A stretch of 64,000 bases of DNA from Serinicoccus hydrothermalis. GTDB lineage: Bacteria; Actinomycetota; Actinomycetes; Actinomycetales; Dermatophilaceae. The DNA is taken from positions 2,418,001 through 2,482,000 of the forward strand of contig NZ_CP014989.1 in NCBI RefSeq assembly GCF_001685415.1. Reading direction: 5' to 3'. The notes below the pieces were generated by a model that saw nothing but the letters and a program-made list of their open reading frames with translations, was not told where the DNA came from and made no database searches. The translations under genes were made by a program, and so were the position numbers. This document shows positions 38,788 through 46,633 of this stretch, piece by piece (position 1 is the stretch's first letter; each line of letters opens with the position of its first letter).

Positions 38788-39561
38788 ATGCCCGTCCCGC
38801 CACCCCCCGTCGACCTCGTCGTCCTGGCCGGCGGTCGCGGCAGCCGGCTGGGCGGTCGCGACAAGGCCGCGATCGTCGTGGGTGGCCGGACCCTGCTGGC
38901 GCGGATCCTCGCGACCGACCTCGGCGGCCGCGTCGTCGTGGTGGGGGAGACGCCGGTGCCGGAGGGTGTCCGGCGGACGGTGGAGGACCCGCCGGGCGGT
39001 GGGCCGGTCGCCGGCATCGGCGCGGGCCTCGACGCCCTGGCCCGTATGCCTCCGGTCCCGGCCCCGGCCGCCCCGCCCCCGACCGCCCCGCCCCCCTCAC
39101 CGACCGGCCCGCCCCCCTCACCGACCGAACACCCCGGACGTCCGGGGTGTCCGGTCGGGGATGAGGGGGCCCGGCGGGGTGAGGCGACCGGACATGAGGG
39201 GGCCCGGCGGGGTGACGCAACCGGACATAGCTTGCGTCCGGACTGGGTCGCGGTCTGTGCCGTCGACCAGCCGGGCGCGGCAGAGGTACTCGCTGCGTTG
39301 CGTCAGGCCGTGGGCGAGCTGGGGGACGACGTCGACGCGGTATGCCCGCGCTTCGACGGGCGGTCGCAATGGCTGCTGGCCGTCTACCGCCGGTCGGCGC
39401 TGAAGGCCGCGCGGGCGGCGCTCGACGGGGACGCGGGCGCCTCGGTGCGCGCGCTGGTCTCCCCGCTGCGCTGGCGGGAGGTCGAGCTCGACGCGGCCCA
39501 GCTCGGTGACATCGACACCCCCGACGACCTGGAGCGTTGGTCCTCAGCCCTTGGTGGATGA
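38788..39561 (+). CDS. mobA: Molybdenum cofactor guanylyltransferase-like NTP transferase with repeat-derived insertion
   Basis: A nucleotidyltransferase (257 aa) attaching a nucleotide to molybdopterin. The core is recognisable: LAGGRGSRLGGRDKAAIVVGG (residues 14-34), GGGPVAGIGAGLDAL (70-84), and the C-terminal FDGRSQWLLAVYRRSALKAA and DIDTPDDL. Between them, about residues 88-150 form an insertion of Pro-rich residues followed by two tandem 11-residue units (EGARRGEATG-type). At DNA level it is a palindrome plus a 33-base tandem repeat. The segment normally holding the substrate Asp reads VAVCAVDQPGA. The DFP-type residue is therefore partly altered, and MobA activity is probable but not certain. 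Confidence 0.78.
   Translation: MPVPPPPVDLVVLAGGRGSRLGGRDKAAIVVGGRTLLARILATDLGGRVVVVGETPVPEGVRRTVEDPPGGGPVAGIGAGLDALARMPPVPAPAAPPPTAPPPSPTGPPPSPTEHPGRPGCPVGDEGARRGEATGHEGARRGDATGHSLRPDWVAVCAVDQPGAAEVLAALRQAVGELGDDVDAVCPRFDGRSQWLLAVYRRSALKAARAALDGDAGASVRALVSPLRWREVELDAAQLGDIDTPDDLERWSSALGG
39121..39226. repeat. Palindrome and in-frame 33-bp tandem repeat inside mobA
   Basis: 39121-39158 is a 38-base near-perfect palindrome centred on GGACGTCC (inner 22 bases perfect, 39129-39150). It is followed by two copies of a 33-base unit, 39161-39193 and 39194-39226, differing at few positions. Both keep the reading frame. Upstream, CCCCCCTCACCGACCG is also repeated. Confidence 0.8.
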
Positions 39562-39774
39562 GGCGGGCGGCCACGGGGTGCCCGTGAGTGCCGCCCAGCC
39601 CGCGGCATACGTGCTGGACGAGACGTCACGCAGCCGGTGACGCTCGCACTGACCGCCGGTTCGTCACATCTGAGCCTGTTCGAGGGGGCTCTCAGATGAC
39701 GAACCGGCCCAGAGAGGACGAACCGGCTCTCAGTAGCGCCGGGCCAGGCTGATCCCTCTGGCAGGGTGGGCGGT
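39562..39774. other. Intergenic stretch with palindromic repeat
   Basis: 213 bases between mobA and an acetyltransferase gene. Apart from the repeat at 39655-39733 there is only an 18-codon open frame starting GTG at 39584 (ends 39640). It begins SAAQPAAYVLDETSRSR; it may be chance. Confidence 0.4.
39655..39733. repeat. Interspersed palindromic repeat, copy C
   Basis: GCCGGTTCGTCA (39655-39666) is perfectly complementary to TGACGAACCGGC (39697-39708), and the inner arms TCTGAGCC / GGCTCTCAGA extend the stem. A second GACGAACCGG arm at 39717-39726 follows. The loop holds the conserved TGTTCGAGG core. Confidence 0.78.
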
Positions 39775-40302
39775 ATGGACGTGGTGCTGCGACCCGCGAC
39801 GCCGCAGGACGCCGAGGCGGTCGCGACCGTGCGCATCGCCGGGTGGTGGGGCGCCTACCCAGGCCTCCTGCCGTCGTCGCTGCTCCATGCGCTCGACGTC
39901 GCCAGCGAGGCGGAGAACAGGCGCCGGCGGTGGCCCGAGCTGCATGACGACCCACGGGTCGTCGACCTGGTCGCCGAGGTGGACGGGCTGGTCGCGGGGT
40001 GGGCGGTCGCCGGGCCGGCGCACGACCCCGAGCGCCCGGACGACGGCGAGCTCTACGGCCTGTACGTCATCCCCCGCTTCTGGTCCACCGGACTGGGGCA
40101 CCGGCTGCTGGTCGCCGTCGAGGAGCACCTGCGCGCCCAGGGGTGTGCCGTCGCCCACCTCTGGGTGCTCGCCGGCAACGAGCGGGCCGCCGCCTTCTAC
40201 GAACGGCACGGCTGGCTCGAGGACGGCGGCACGCAGCTGGACCGCCGGGGCGGGCACGAGCTGCTCGAGCGCCGCCGGGTGCGTGACCTGCGGCAGGGGT
40301 GA
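39775..40302 (+). CDS. GNAT-family N-acetyltransferase
   Basis: A 175-aa acetyl-CoA-dependent transferase: VVLRPATPQDAEAVATVRIAG opening, ELYGLYVIPRFWSTGLGHRL with the acetyl-CoA pyrophosphate loop, and HLWVLAGNERAAAFYERHGW, the classic GNAT C-terminal motif. Substrate unknown. ATG 39775 lies seven bases after CAGGGT (39762-39767), so I prefer it to GTG 39766. It stands between mobA and moaD but is not an obvious part of that pathway. Confidence 0.83.
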   Translation: MDVVLRPATPQDAEAVATVRIAGWWGAYPGLLPSSLLHALDVASEAENRRRRWPELHDDPRVVDLVAEVDGLVAGWAVAGPAHDPERPDDGELYGLYVIPRFWSTGLGHRLLVAVEEHLRAQGCAVAHLWVLAGNERAAAFYERHGWLEDGGTQLDRRGGHELLERRRVRDLRQG

Positions 40303-40344
40303 TCGCGGGCGGCGGCATACCGGGTGATCTGCGAGACTGGCGTC

Positions 40345-40584
40345 ATGGCGACGGTGAGGTACTTCGCCGGGGCCGCCGAGGCCGCCGGCACCGAGAGCGA
40401 GCGGGTCGACGCCGAGGACCTGGGGGCGCTGCTGGCGGACCTGCGCGAGCGGCACGGCGCCGAGCTCACCCGGGTGCTGGCCCTGAGCTCGGTCCTGCAC
40501 GAGGGGCAGTACGTCTCCGACCCGCAGCTGCGGCTCGAGCACGACGCCGTGCTCGACGTGCTGCCGCCCTTCGCCGGCGGCTGA
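40345..40584 (+). CDS. moaD: Molybdopterin synthase sulfur carrier subunit (MoaD-like)
   Basis: Ubiquitin-fold protein of 79 aa: VRYFAGAAEAAGTESERVDA, LALSSVLHEGQYVSDPQ, and the C-terminus ending PPFAGG, whose terminal Gly-Gly is adenylated and thiocarboxylated in this family. The MoeZ encoded upstream would activate it. It carries sulfur to precursor Z for molybdopterin. ATG 40345 is six bases after GAGACT (40333-40338). No moaE lies nearby. Confidence 0.85.
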   Translation: MATVRYFAGAAEAAGTESERVDAEDLGALLADLRERHGAELTRVLALSSVLHEGQYVSDPQLRLEHDAVLDVLPPFAGG

Positions 40585-40780
40585 CAGAACCGCAGGTCGG
40601 CCGGGGCGGGCACCACTCCGGCGACCCCGGATGCACGCACCCCGACGCCTCGACGCGGGCGTCCTCCCCTTGACGAATCACCACACAGGGGTTTGACTGA
40701 CAGTCTCAGATGTGCACTGAAGGGGCGCTCATCTGTGCGGCAAGGACTGCTGGGTGAGCGCCATGACGAAGGAGTCACAG
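40585..40780. other. Leader region of the binding-protein/NCS1 operon
   Basis: 196 bases with TTGACG (40670-40675) and TTGACT (40693-40698) as possible -35 boxes, and an inverted repeat CAGATG...CATCTG (about 40708-40736). No clear -10. A GAAGGAG ribosome site (40768-40774) precedes ATG 40781. Confidence 0.35.
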
Positions 40781-42160
40781 ATGCGACGAGTCCGGGACGT
40801 CCGGTCCGCCTCAGCGCAGGGGAGCCGCTCGAAGGTGGTCGCGCTCACGGGTGCGGGAGCCCTGCTGCTCGCCGGGTGCGGCGGCGGTGACGAGCAGACC
40901 GCCGGTGACACGCTGACCATCGCCGTGGTCGACAACGGCGACCTCGACACGCTCCAGGAGATGAGCGAGGCCTTCCTCGCCGAGCACCCGGACGTGGAGA
41001 TCGAGTGGGTCCGGGAGGGGGAGAACGAGCTCCGGGAGACGGTGACGACCGACGTGGGCACGGGTGCCGGACGCTTCGACGTCGCGACGGTCGGGACCTA
41101 CGAGGCGCAGGTCTGGGCCGACCAGGAGCTGCTGACCCCGCTCACCGACATGCCCGAGGGCTTCGACGCCAGCGCGTTCATCCCGGAGGTGGCGGACGCG
41201 CTGAGCCACGAGGGCACGCTGCAGGCGGCTCCCTTCTACGGCGAGTCGACGTTCACGATGTACCGCACCGACCTGCTCGACGAGGTCGGCGTCGAGATGT
41301 CGGACCGGCCGACGTGGGACGACGTCGTGGCGGCGGCGACCGCGATCGACGAGCAGACCGACACCGCCGGCGTCTGCGTCCGCGGCAAGCCCGGCTGGGG
41401 CGAGAACACCGCCGTCGTCACCGCCATGGCGCACTCCTACGGCGCCCGGTGGTACGACCCGGACTGGAGCCCCGAGCTGGACAGCGACGCCTGGCGCCAG
41501 GCGAGCGAGACCTACCTCGCGCTCGCCGGGATGGCGCCGGAGGGAGTCGCCGACGCCGGGTACACCGAGAACCTCGCGCTCTTCCAGGACGGGGAGTGCG
41601 GCATCTGGGTCGACGCCACCACCGCGGCCCACTTCGTCACGGACCCCGACACCTCGTCGGTCGCGAAGGACGTCGGCTTCGCCTTCGCGCCGGGCACCGA
41701 CGCCGGCCGCGCGAGCAACTGGCTGTGGGCCTGGGCGCTGGCGATCCCCGCCAGCTCGGAGCAGCCCGAGCTCGCCAAGGAGTTCATCACCTGGGCGACG
41801 TCGGAGGGGTATGCCGAGCTCGTCGCGCAGGAGCAGGGCTGGGCGGCGGTGCCCGCGGGCAACCGCACCGACCTCTACGAGAACCCCGACTACACCGAGG
41901 CCGCGCCCTTCGCCGACCTCGCACTGGAGTCGATCCAGACCTCCCAGATCGCGGAGCCGACGACTCAGCCGGTCCCCTACATCGGGATGCAGTACGTCGA
42001 CGTGCCGGCCTTCCAGAGCCTCGGCAACGCCGTCGGGGAGCAGTACTCCACCGCGATCGAGGGCGAGCTGAGCCTCGACGAGGTGCTGGAGCGATCCCAG
42101 TGGGTCGCGGACGAGACGATCGAGCAGACCCGTCTGCTCGCCGAGCAGGACCAGGACTGA
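40781..42160 (+). CDS. ABC-type extracellular solute-binding lipoprotein, orphan
   Basis: A 459-aa secreted lipoprotein with a signal peptide, lipobox LAGC (C33) and a type-1 solute-binding fold: TLTIAVVDNGDLDTLQEMSE, FDVATVGTYEAQVWADQELL, and APFYGESTFTMYRTDLLDEV, the pattern of sugar/polyol binding proteins. ATG 40781 is supported by GAAGGAG seven bases upstream. Its odd feature is context. No ABC permease or ATPase genes follow; the next gene, 12 bases on, is an NCS1-type secondary transporter. Either it serves an ABC system elsewhere, or it works with that permease. Confidence 0.85.
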   Translation: MRRVRDVRSASAQGSRSKVVALTGAGALLLAGCGGGDEQTAGDTLTIAVVDNGDLDTLQEMSEAFLAEHPDVEIEWVREGENELRETVTTDVGTGAGRFDVATVGTYEAQVWADQELLTPLTDMPEGFDASAFIPEVADALSHEGTLQAAPFYGESTFTMYRTDLLDEVGVEMSDRPTWDDVVAAATAIDEQTDTAGVCVRGKPGWGENTAVVTAMAHSYGARWYDPDWSPELDSDAWRQASETYLALAGMAPEGVADAGYTENLALFQDGECGIWVDATTAAHFVTDPDTSSVAKDVGFAFAPGTDAGRASNWLWAWALAIPASSEQPELAKEFITWATSEGYAELVAQEQGWAAVPAGNRTDLYENPDYTEAAPFADLALESIQTSQIAEPTTQPVPYIGMQYVDVPAFQSLGNAVGEQYSTAIEGELSLDEVLERSQWVADETIEQTRLLAEQDQD

Positions 42161-42172
42161 GGGGACGCCACC

Positions 42173-43978
42173 ATGGCACGCACCGTCGAGCAGATCGACC
42201 AGCAGATCGCCAGCACCGACCCCGAGCTCCTGCCGGTCGGCGAGCACGAGAAGCACGGGGCCAAGCACTTCGCCGGCCTCTACGCCGCGGAGAACGTCGC
42301 GGGCACCGAGTTCGTCTTCGGCGCGACCTTCGTCATCCTCGGGGCCGGGATCTGGGACGTCCTCATCGGGCTCCTCATCGGCAACGCCCTCGCCGTGCTC
42401 ACCTTCTGGCTCATCACCACGCCGGTCGCGCGGGAGGTGGGGCTGAGCGTCTACACCTACCTGCTCCGGTTCGGCGGCAGCTCCATCTCCAAGATCTACA
42501 ACCTCGCCAACGCGATCGTCTTCTCGGTGATCTCGGCCGCGATGCTCACCGTCTCGGCGACCGCCGTCCAACGGGTGATCGGCATCCCGACCCAGGAACA
42601 GGCATACCCGACGCACCTGGGGTTCGTCATCCTCGTCGTGGCCTTCAGCATCGTCGCCGTGCTGGTCGCCGTCTTCGGCTTCAACGCGCTGGCCGAGTTC
42701 GCGACGATCTGCGGCCCGTGGCTCGCGGTGATGTTCACCGTCGGTGGCCTGGTGCTGCTGCCGGCGGTCGCGGAGTCGGTCACCGGCGTCACCCAGATCG
42801 GCAGCTTCCGGGAGTTCGTCGACATCGCCGGCGCCACCGTCTTCACCGGGGTCACGCCCGGCGGCGAGGAGGGCATCGGCATGATCGAGGTGGCCGGCCT
42901 GGCCTGGGCCGCCAACAGTTTCGCGCACGCCGGCATGATCGACATGGCGCTGCTGCGGTATGCCAAGAAGGGCTGGCACGGTCTCATGACCTCGACCGGT
43001 ATGCTCTTCGGCCACTACGTCGCGTGGTTCTCCGCCGGTCTCATGGGTGCCGCCACCGCCGCGCTCACGCTGACGAGCATCACCGTCCTGTCGCCCGGGG
43101 ACGTCTCCTGGGTCGCGCTGGGCTGGGCCGGCTACGTCACCGTCGTCGTCGCCGGGTGGACGACCGCCAACGCCAACCTCTACCGCGCGGGCCTGGCGAC
43201 GCAGGGCGTCTTCCCCTCGCTGTCGCGTGGCCGGGCCACCCTCATCGTCGGCGTCATCGTCGTGGTCGTGGCGTGCTTCCCGTTCGTCTACCGCAACTAC
43301 GCTCCGCTCGTGACCTGGGCGGGCGTGCTCCTGGCCCCGGTGGGCGGGATCGTGTATGCCGAGCACAAGCTCTTCCCGCGGTTCGGCCTGACGGAGTACT
43401 GGGCCCGCTACAAGGGCGTCACCAACATGCCCGCGATCCTCGCCTGGGGCATCGCGTTCGGCGTCGGCGTCTTCATCAACCTCACCCAGATCATCTCGCC
43501 GTACTTCGCCTTCGTGCCTGCGTGGATCATCGCCAGCCTGCTCTACGTCTTCTTCGCGAAGCGGGCCGGAGCGGCCGAGGACTACACCGAGGACGTCGAG
43601 GACCACGAGCTCTTCCTCGAACGCGTGCAGGCATACAAGCGGGAGCAGGCGGAGTCCCTCCCGGGGCACGTCAAGGACACGACGACGGTGACCCGGGTGC
43701 TGCGCGGGATCTGGATGCTGGCGCTGCTGGTGATCCTCGTGTATGCCTTCATCGTCTTCCTCGACAGCCCGGACATCTACACCTATCTCACGCAGCGCAA
43801 CACCTTCTACACGATCGCCATCACGGGCACGATCGTCTACTTCGTCTGCGCCTACTGGGAGCTGCAGCGGGGGAAGGTGGTGGACCGCAAGGCCTACGAG
43901 GCGGCCAAGGCCGATGCCGGCAGCCCGGACGAGGGCGGCGAGGGCGGCGAGAAGGAGAAGGTCGGCGCCCCGGCCTGA
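42173..43978 (+). CDS. NCS1-family permease (cytosine/purine/hydantoin type)
   Basis: A 601-aa polytopic protein. Near the N-terminus, HFAGLYAAENVAGTEFVFGATF matches NCS1/CodB-like TM1. GNALAVLTFWLITTPVAREVGL and ITVLSPGDVSWVALGW follow, with about 12 core helices. The C-terminus is extended by about 150 residues with two further helices and a Gly/Glu/Lys-rich tail, longer than usual. The ATG is 12 bases after the binding-protein gene, so the two share a message. Substrate unknown; nucleobase-like molecules are typical of the family. A strong hairpin follows. Confidence 0.8.
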   Translation: MARTVEQIDQQIASTDPELLPVGEHEKHGAKHFAGLYAAENVAGTEFVFGATFVILGAGIWDVLIGLLIGNALAVLTFWLITTPVAREVGLSVYTYLLRFGGSSISKIYNLANAIVFSVISAAMLTVSATAVQRVIGIPTQEQAYPTHLGFVILVVAFSIVAVLVAVFGFNALAEFATICGPWLAVMFTVGGLVLLPAVAESVTGVTQIGSFREFVDIAGATVFTGVTPGGEEGIGMIEVAGLAWAANSFAHAGMIDMALLRYAKKGWHGLMTSTGMLFGHYVAWFSAGLMGAATAALTLTSITVLSPGDVSWVALGWAGYVTVVVAGWTTANANLYRAGLATQGVFPSLSRGRATLIVGVIVVVVACFPFVYRNYAPLVTWAGVLLAPVGGIVYAEHKLFPRFGLTEYWARYKGVTNMPAILAWGIAFGVGVFINLTQIISPYFAFVPAWIIASLLYVFFAKRAGAAEDYTEDVEDHELFLERVQAYKREQAESLPGHVKDTTTVTRVLRGIWMLALLVILVYAFIVFLDSPDIYTYLTQRNTFYTIAITGTIVYFVCAYWELQRGKVVDRKAYEAAKADAGSPDEGGEGGEKEKVGAPA

Positions 43979-44001
43979 GGTTCTCCCAAGGCCCCCACAT
44001 C

Positions 44002-44079
44002 CCCGAGTGCGGTCACCTTCCTGCAACCTCCATCGCCCTACAGGGTGATGGAGGTTGCAGGAAGGTGACCGCAGTCGGG
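44002..44079. terminator. Very long perfect hairpin after the NCS1 permease gene
   Basis: 26 bases at 44009-44034 are exactly complementary to 44047-44072. The loop continues pairing (CCCT with AGGG), and an outer CCCGA/TCGGG pair extends the stem, making an almost unbroken 78-base palindrome. It lies between two plus-strand genes. It could be a terminator or a small mobile repeat. Confidence 0.7.
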
Positions 44080-44123
44080 ACAAAGGCGTTGCGGCTGGGC
44101 GCCCCGCGGGGTCTCATGGGCCG

Positions 44124-44996
44124 ATGAGCATCAGGCTGACCACCCCGGGCGTGGACGACCTCGGGCAGGTCCTCGGCGCGCTGCGCAGTTGGCAGCTGCC
44201 CGGCGCCCCCGTCCAGCTCCACCCCGGCGACGTGGGCTGGTTCTGGCGGCACGGCCCGGAGGCGACGGCGGCGGCGCTGCGGGTCTGGACCGCGCCCGAG
44301 GGCATACGCGCCGTGGGTCTGCTCGACGGACCGGACCTGCTGCGGGTCGGCCTGCGCCCCGATGCGCAGGACGACCGGGAGCTCGCCGAGCGCGTCGTCG
44401 CCGACGTGTCCGAGCCTGCCCGCGGGGTGCTGCCCGAGGGCGAGGTCGCCGTCGAGACCCCGAGCGGCGCGCTCGTGCACGACCTGCTCGGCGAGCGCGG
44501 GTGGGGCGAGGACGAGCCCTGGGCCGTGCTGCGGCGCGACCTCGCGCGTCCGGTGGCCGATCCCGGTATGCCGGTCGAGACCGTCGACGCCGGCACGGCC
44601 GAGCAGTGGGCGCAGGTCCACCGGCTGGCCTTCGGCGGCACCGTGTCGCTGGAGGACACCCTGACGAGGTGGCACCGCTGCGCGCAGGGCGAGGCGTGGG
44701 CGGACGCCCGCTGCCTCCTGCTGCGCGACGGCGACGGGGCGCCGGTCGCCGGCATCATCGTCTGGACCGCAGGGCCGGGCCGGGTCGGGGTGGTCGAGCC
44801 GATGGGGGTGCACCCGGAGCACCGCGGCCGGGGCCACGGCCGCGCCGTCACCCTGGCCGGGGAGGCCGCGCTGCGCGACCTCGGCGCCGCCGCAGCGGTC
44901 GTCGCCACGCCGCTGAGCAACACCGGTGGCGTCGCGACGTACACCTCCGCCGGCTTCGAGCGGCTGCCCGACCGGCGCGACCGCCGCCGGGGCTGA
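44124..44996 (+). CDS. GNAT-family acetyltransferase
   Basis: A 290-aa protein with a degenerate N-terminal half (LTTPGVDDLGQVLGALRSWQ) and a GNAT C-terminal half: VGVVEPMGVHPEHRGRGHGR with the acetyl-CoA loop, and VVATPLSNTGGVATYTSAGF. It is a tandem-type GNAT of unknown substrate. ATG at 44124, no clear ribosome site. Convergent with moaA, with a 14-base palindrome between the two genes. Confidence 0.78.
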   Translation: MSIRLTTPGVDDLGQVLGALRSWQLPGAPVQLHPGDVGWFWRHGPEATAAALRVWTAPEGIRAVGLLDGPDLLRVGLRPDAQDDRELAERVVADVSEPARGVLPEGEVAVETPSGALVHDLLGERGWGEDEPWAVLRRDLARPVADPGMPVETVDAGTAEQWAQVHRLAFGGTVSLEDTLTRWHRCAQGEAWADARCLLLRDGDGAPVAGIIVWTAGPGRVGVVEPMGVHPEHRGRGHGRAVTLAGEAALRDLGAAAAVVATPLSNTGGVATYTSAGFERLPDRRDRRRG

Positions 44997-45007
44997 GCGA
45001 GCGCCAG

Positions 45008-45021
45008 ACCGGACGTCCGGT
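45008..45021. terminator. Short palindrome between convergent genes
   Basis: ACCGGACGTCCGGT is perfectly self-complementary and lies in the 29-base gap between the acetyltransferase and moaA. It could act as a bidirectional terminator. The same GGACGTCC core occurs in the mobA palindrome. Confidence 0.4.
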
Positions 45022-45025
45022 GGGG

Positions 45026-46057
45026 TCAGCCGCCGATGGCGCTCATGGGCCGGGGCGGCTGCAGGAAGGTCGGCTGGTTGATGCCGTGCCCGGGCAGCTT
45101 GGCCGTGATCGAGGCACGCAGCAGCGCGGCCAGCTCGTCGTCGTCGGCCCCGTCACGCAGCGGCGTGCGCAGGTCGGTCTCGCCCGCGGCGAAGAGGCAG
45201 TTGCGGATCATCCCGTCGGCGGTGAGGCGCACCCGGTCGCAGCTGCCGCAGAAGGGCATCGTCACCGAGGCGATGGCACCGACCGTGCCGAGCGGCGCGG
45301 TGTCGGGGTCGGCGCCCATCGGCCGCACGTCGAAGAGCTCGGCCGGGGCGCTGCCACGCGCCTCGTCCGGCTGCGCGGTGAGGTCGTAGCCGGTGCGCAG
45401 CTTGTCGAGGATCTCCTCGCCGGTGATCATCTGCGAGCGGTCCCAGCCGTGCTGGGCGTCCAGCGGCATCTGCTCGATGAAGCGCAGCTCGTAGCCGTGC
45501 TCGAGGGCGAAGTCGAGCAGCCCGACCACGTCGGCGTCGGCGTCGTTGATGCCGCGCATGAGCACGGTGTTGATCTTGACCGGCACCAGGCCCGCGTCGG
45601 CGGCGGCGCGGATGCCGGCGAGGGTGTCGGCAAGCCGGTCCCGCTTGGCCAGCGCGATGAAGACGTCGCGGCGCAGCGTGTCCAGGCTGACGTTGACCCG
45701 GGTCAGGCCGGCCTCGCGCAGGGCGGAGGCGTTCTTGGCCAGGCCGACGGCATTCGTCGTCATGCTGATCTCGGGCGCCGGGTCCAGCGACGCGAGCCCG
45801 GCGACGACGTCGACGAGGTCGCGGCGCAGCAGTGGCTCGCCACCGGTGAGCCTGACCTCCTCGATCCCCATCGAGACGGCGACGTCGGCGAGGCGCACGA
45901 TCTCCTCGGTGCTGAGCATGGTGGCCCGGGGGAGCCAGGGCACGCCGTCCTCGGGCATGCAGTAGGTGCAGCGCAGGGAGCACCGGTCGGTCACCGAGAT
46001 CCGCAGGTCACGGTGCACCCGGCCGTAACCGTCCACGAGCGGCTCGCGCGTCACCAC
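45026..46057 (-). CDS. moaA: GTP 3',8-cyclase
   Basis: Radical-SAM enzyme of the first molybdopterin step (343 aa). The N-terminal cluster is CSLRCTYC (C26, C30, C33). The C-terminal second [4Fe-4S] cluster uses MPFCGSCDRVRL and the later RNCLF cysteine. The C-terminus ends in Gly-Gly, required for activity in this family. The GTG start lies within the mogA 3' end (7-base overlap), so mogA-moaA form a two-gene operon. Confidence 0.93.
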   Translation of the reverse strand: MVTREPLVDGYGRVHRDLRISVTDRCSLRCTYCMPEDGVPWLPRATMLSTEEIVRLADVAVSMGIEEVRLTGGEPLLRRDLVDVVAGLASLDPAPEISMTTNAVGLAKNASALREAGLTRVNVSLDTLRRDVFIALAKRDRLADTLAGIRAAADAGLVPVKINTVLMRGINDADADVVGLLDFALEHGYELRFIEQMPLDAQHGWDRSQMITGEEILDKLRTGYDLTAQPDEARGSAPAELFDVRPMGADPDTAPLGTVGAIASVTMPFCGSCDRVRLTADGMIRNCLFAAGETDLRTPLRDGADDDELAALLRASITAKLPGHGINQPTFLQPPRPMSAIGG

Positions 46058-46584
46058 GTGTGGTCACCCCCGCTCACCTGCGAGAGCACGTGGCCCAGCA
46101 ACGGGCTGATGATGTCCATCCCCTCGGTCACGGCGGCGGGTCTCCCGGGCAGGTTGACGACGAGCGTGCCCCCGACGCCCCGGTCCTCCGGCCAGTCGAC
46201 GACGCCGACCACGCCACGCGAGACGGCGGCGTACGGCGTCTGCTTCGAGCCTTCGCGCCGCATCAGCTCGGCCAGGCCCGGGTTCTCCCGGGTGATGACC
46301 TCGCGGGTGCCCTCCGGGGTGAGGTCGCGCGGGCCCATCCCGGTGCCGCCGGTGGTGACGACCAGCCGGGCCCCCTGCGCGACCGCGTCGCGCAGCGCGC
46401 CGGCCACGCTGTCCACCCCGTCCGGCACGACGACGGGCTCGGTCACGGCATACCCGATCTTGCGCAGCGCCTGCACGAGCAGGCGGCCGGACTCGTCCTC
46501 GCGTCGCCCGTCCGAACGGCGGTCGGACACGGTGATCGCCACCGCGCCCTCGCGGCGCGGCTCGGTCTGCGGGTCCTCGCTCAT
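46051..46584 (-). CDS. mogA: Molybdopterin adenylyltransferase-like protein (MogA/MoaB)
   Basis: A 177-aa protein that adenylates molybdopterin before metal insertion. Motifs: VAITVSDRRSDGRRED, TTGGTGMGPRDLTPEGTREV (the phosphate-binding loop of the family) and VVNLPGRPAAV. MogA and MoaB cannot be told apart from sequence alone. The ATG is six bases after TAGACT on this strand, so the mogA-moaA message is probably leaderless. No MoaC, MoaE or MoeA gene lies in the window. Confidence 0.88.
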   Translation of the reverse strand: MSEDPQTEPRREGAVAITVSDRRSDGRREDESGRLLVQALRKIGYAVTEPVVVPDGVDSVAGALRDAVAQGARLVVTTGGTGMGPRDLTPEGTREVITRENPGLAELMRREGSKQTPYAAVSRGVVGVVDWPEDRGVGGTLVVNLPGRPAAVTEGMDIISPLLGHVLSQVSGGDHTW

Positions 46585-46633
46585 CGGTCCAGTCTAAGAG
46601 CCGTGGGCGATGACGGCTCGCGCGGTCGACGCG

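Noticed and set aside
38777-39574. Minus-strand open frame opposite mobA
   Set aside because: Arg/Pro-rich shadow of the mobA repeats with no motif.
40670-40740. Riboswitch or defined promoter before the binding-protein gene
   Set aside because: Two TTGAC-like boxes and a short inverted repeat occur, but no convincing -10 or known riboswitch core, so I only describe the region.
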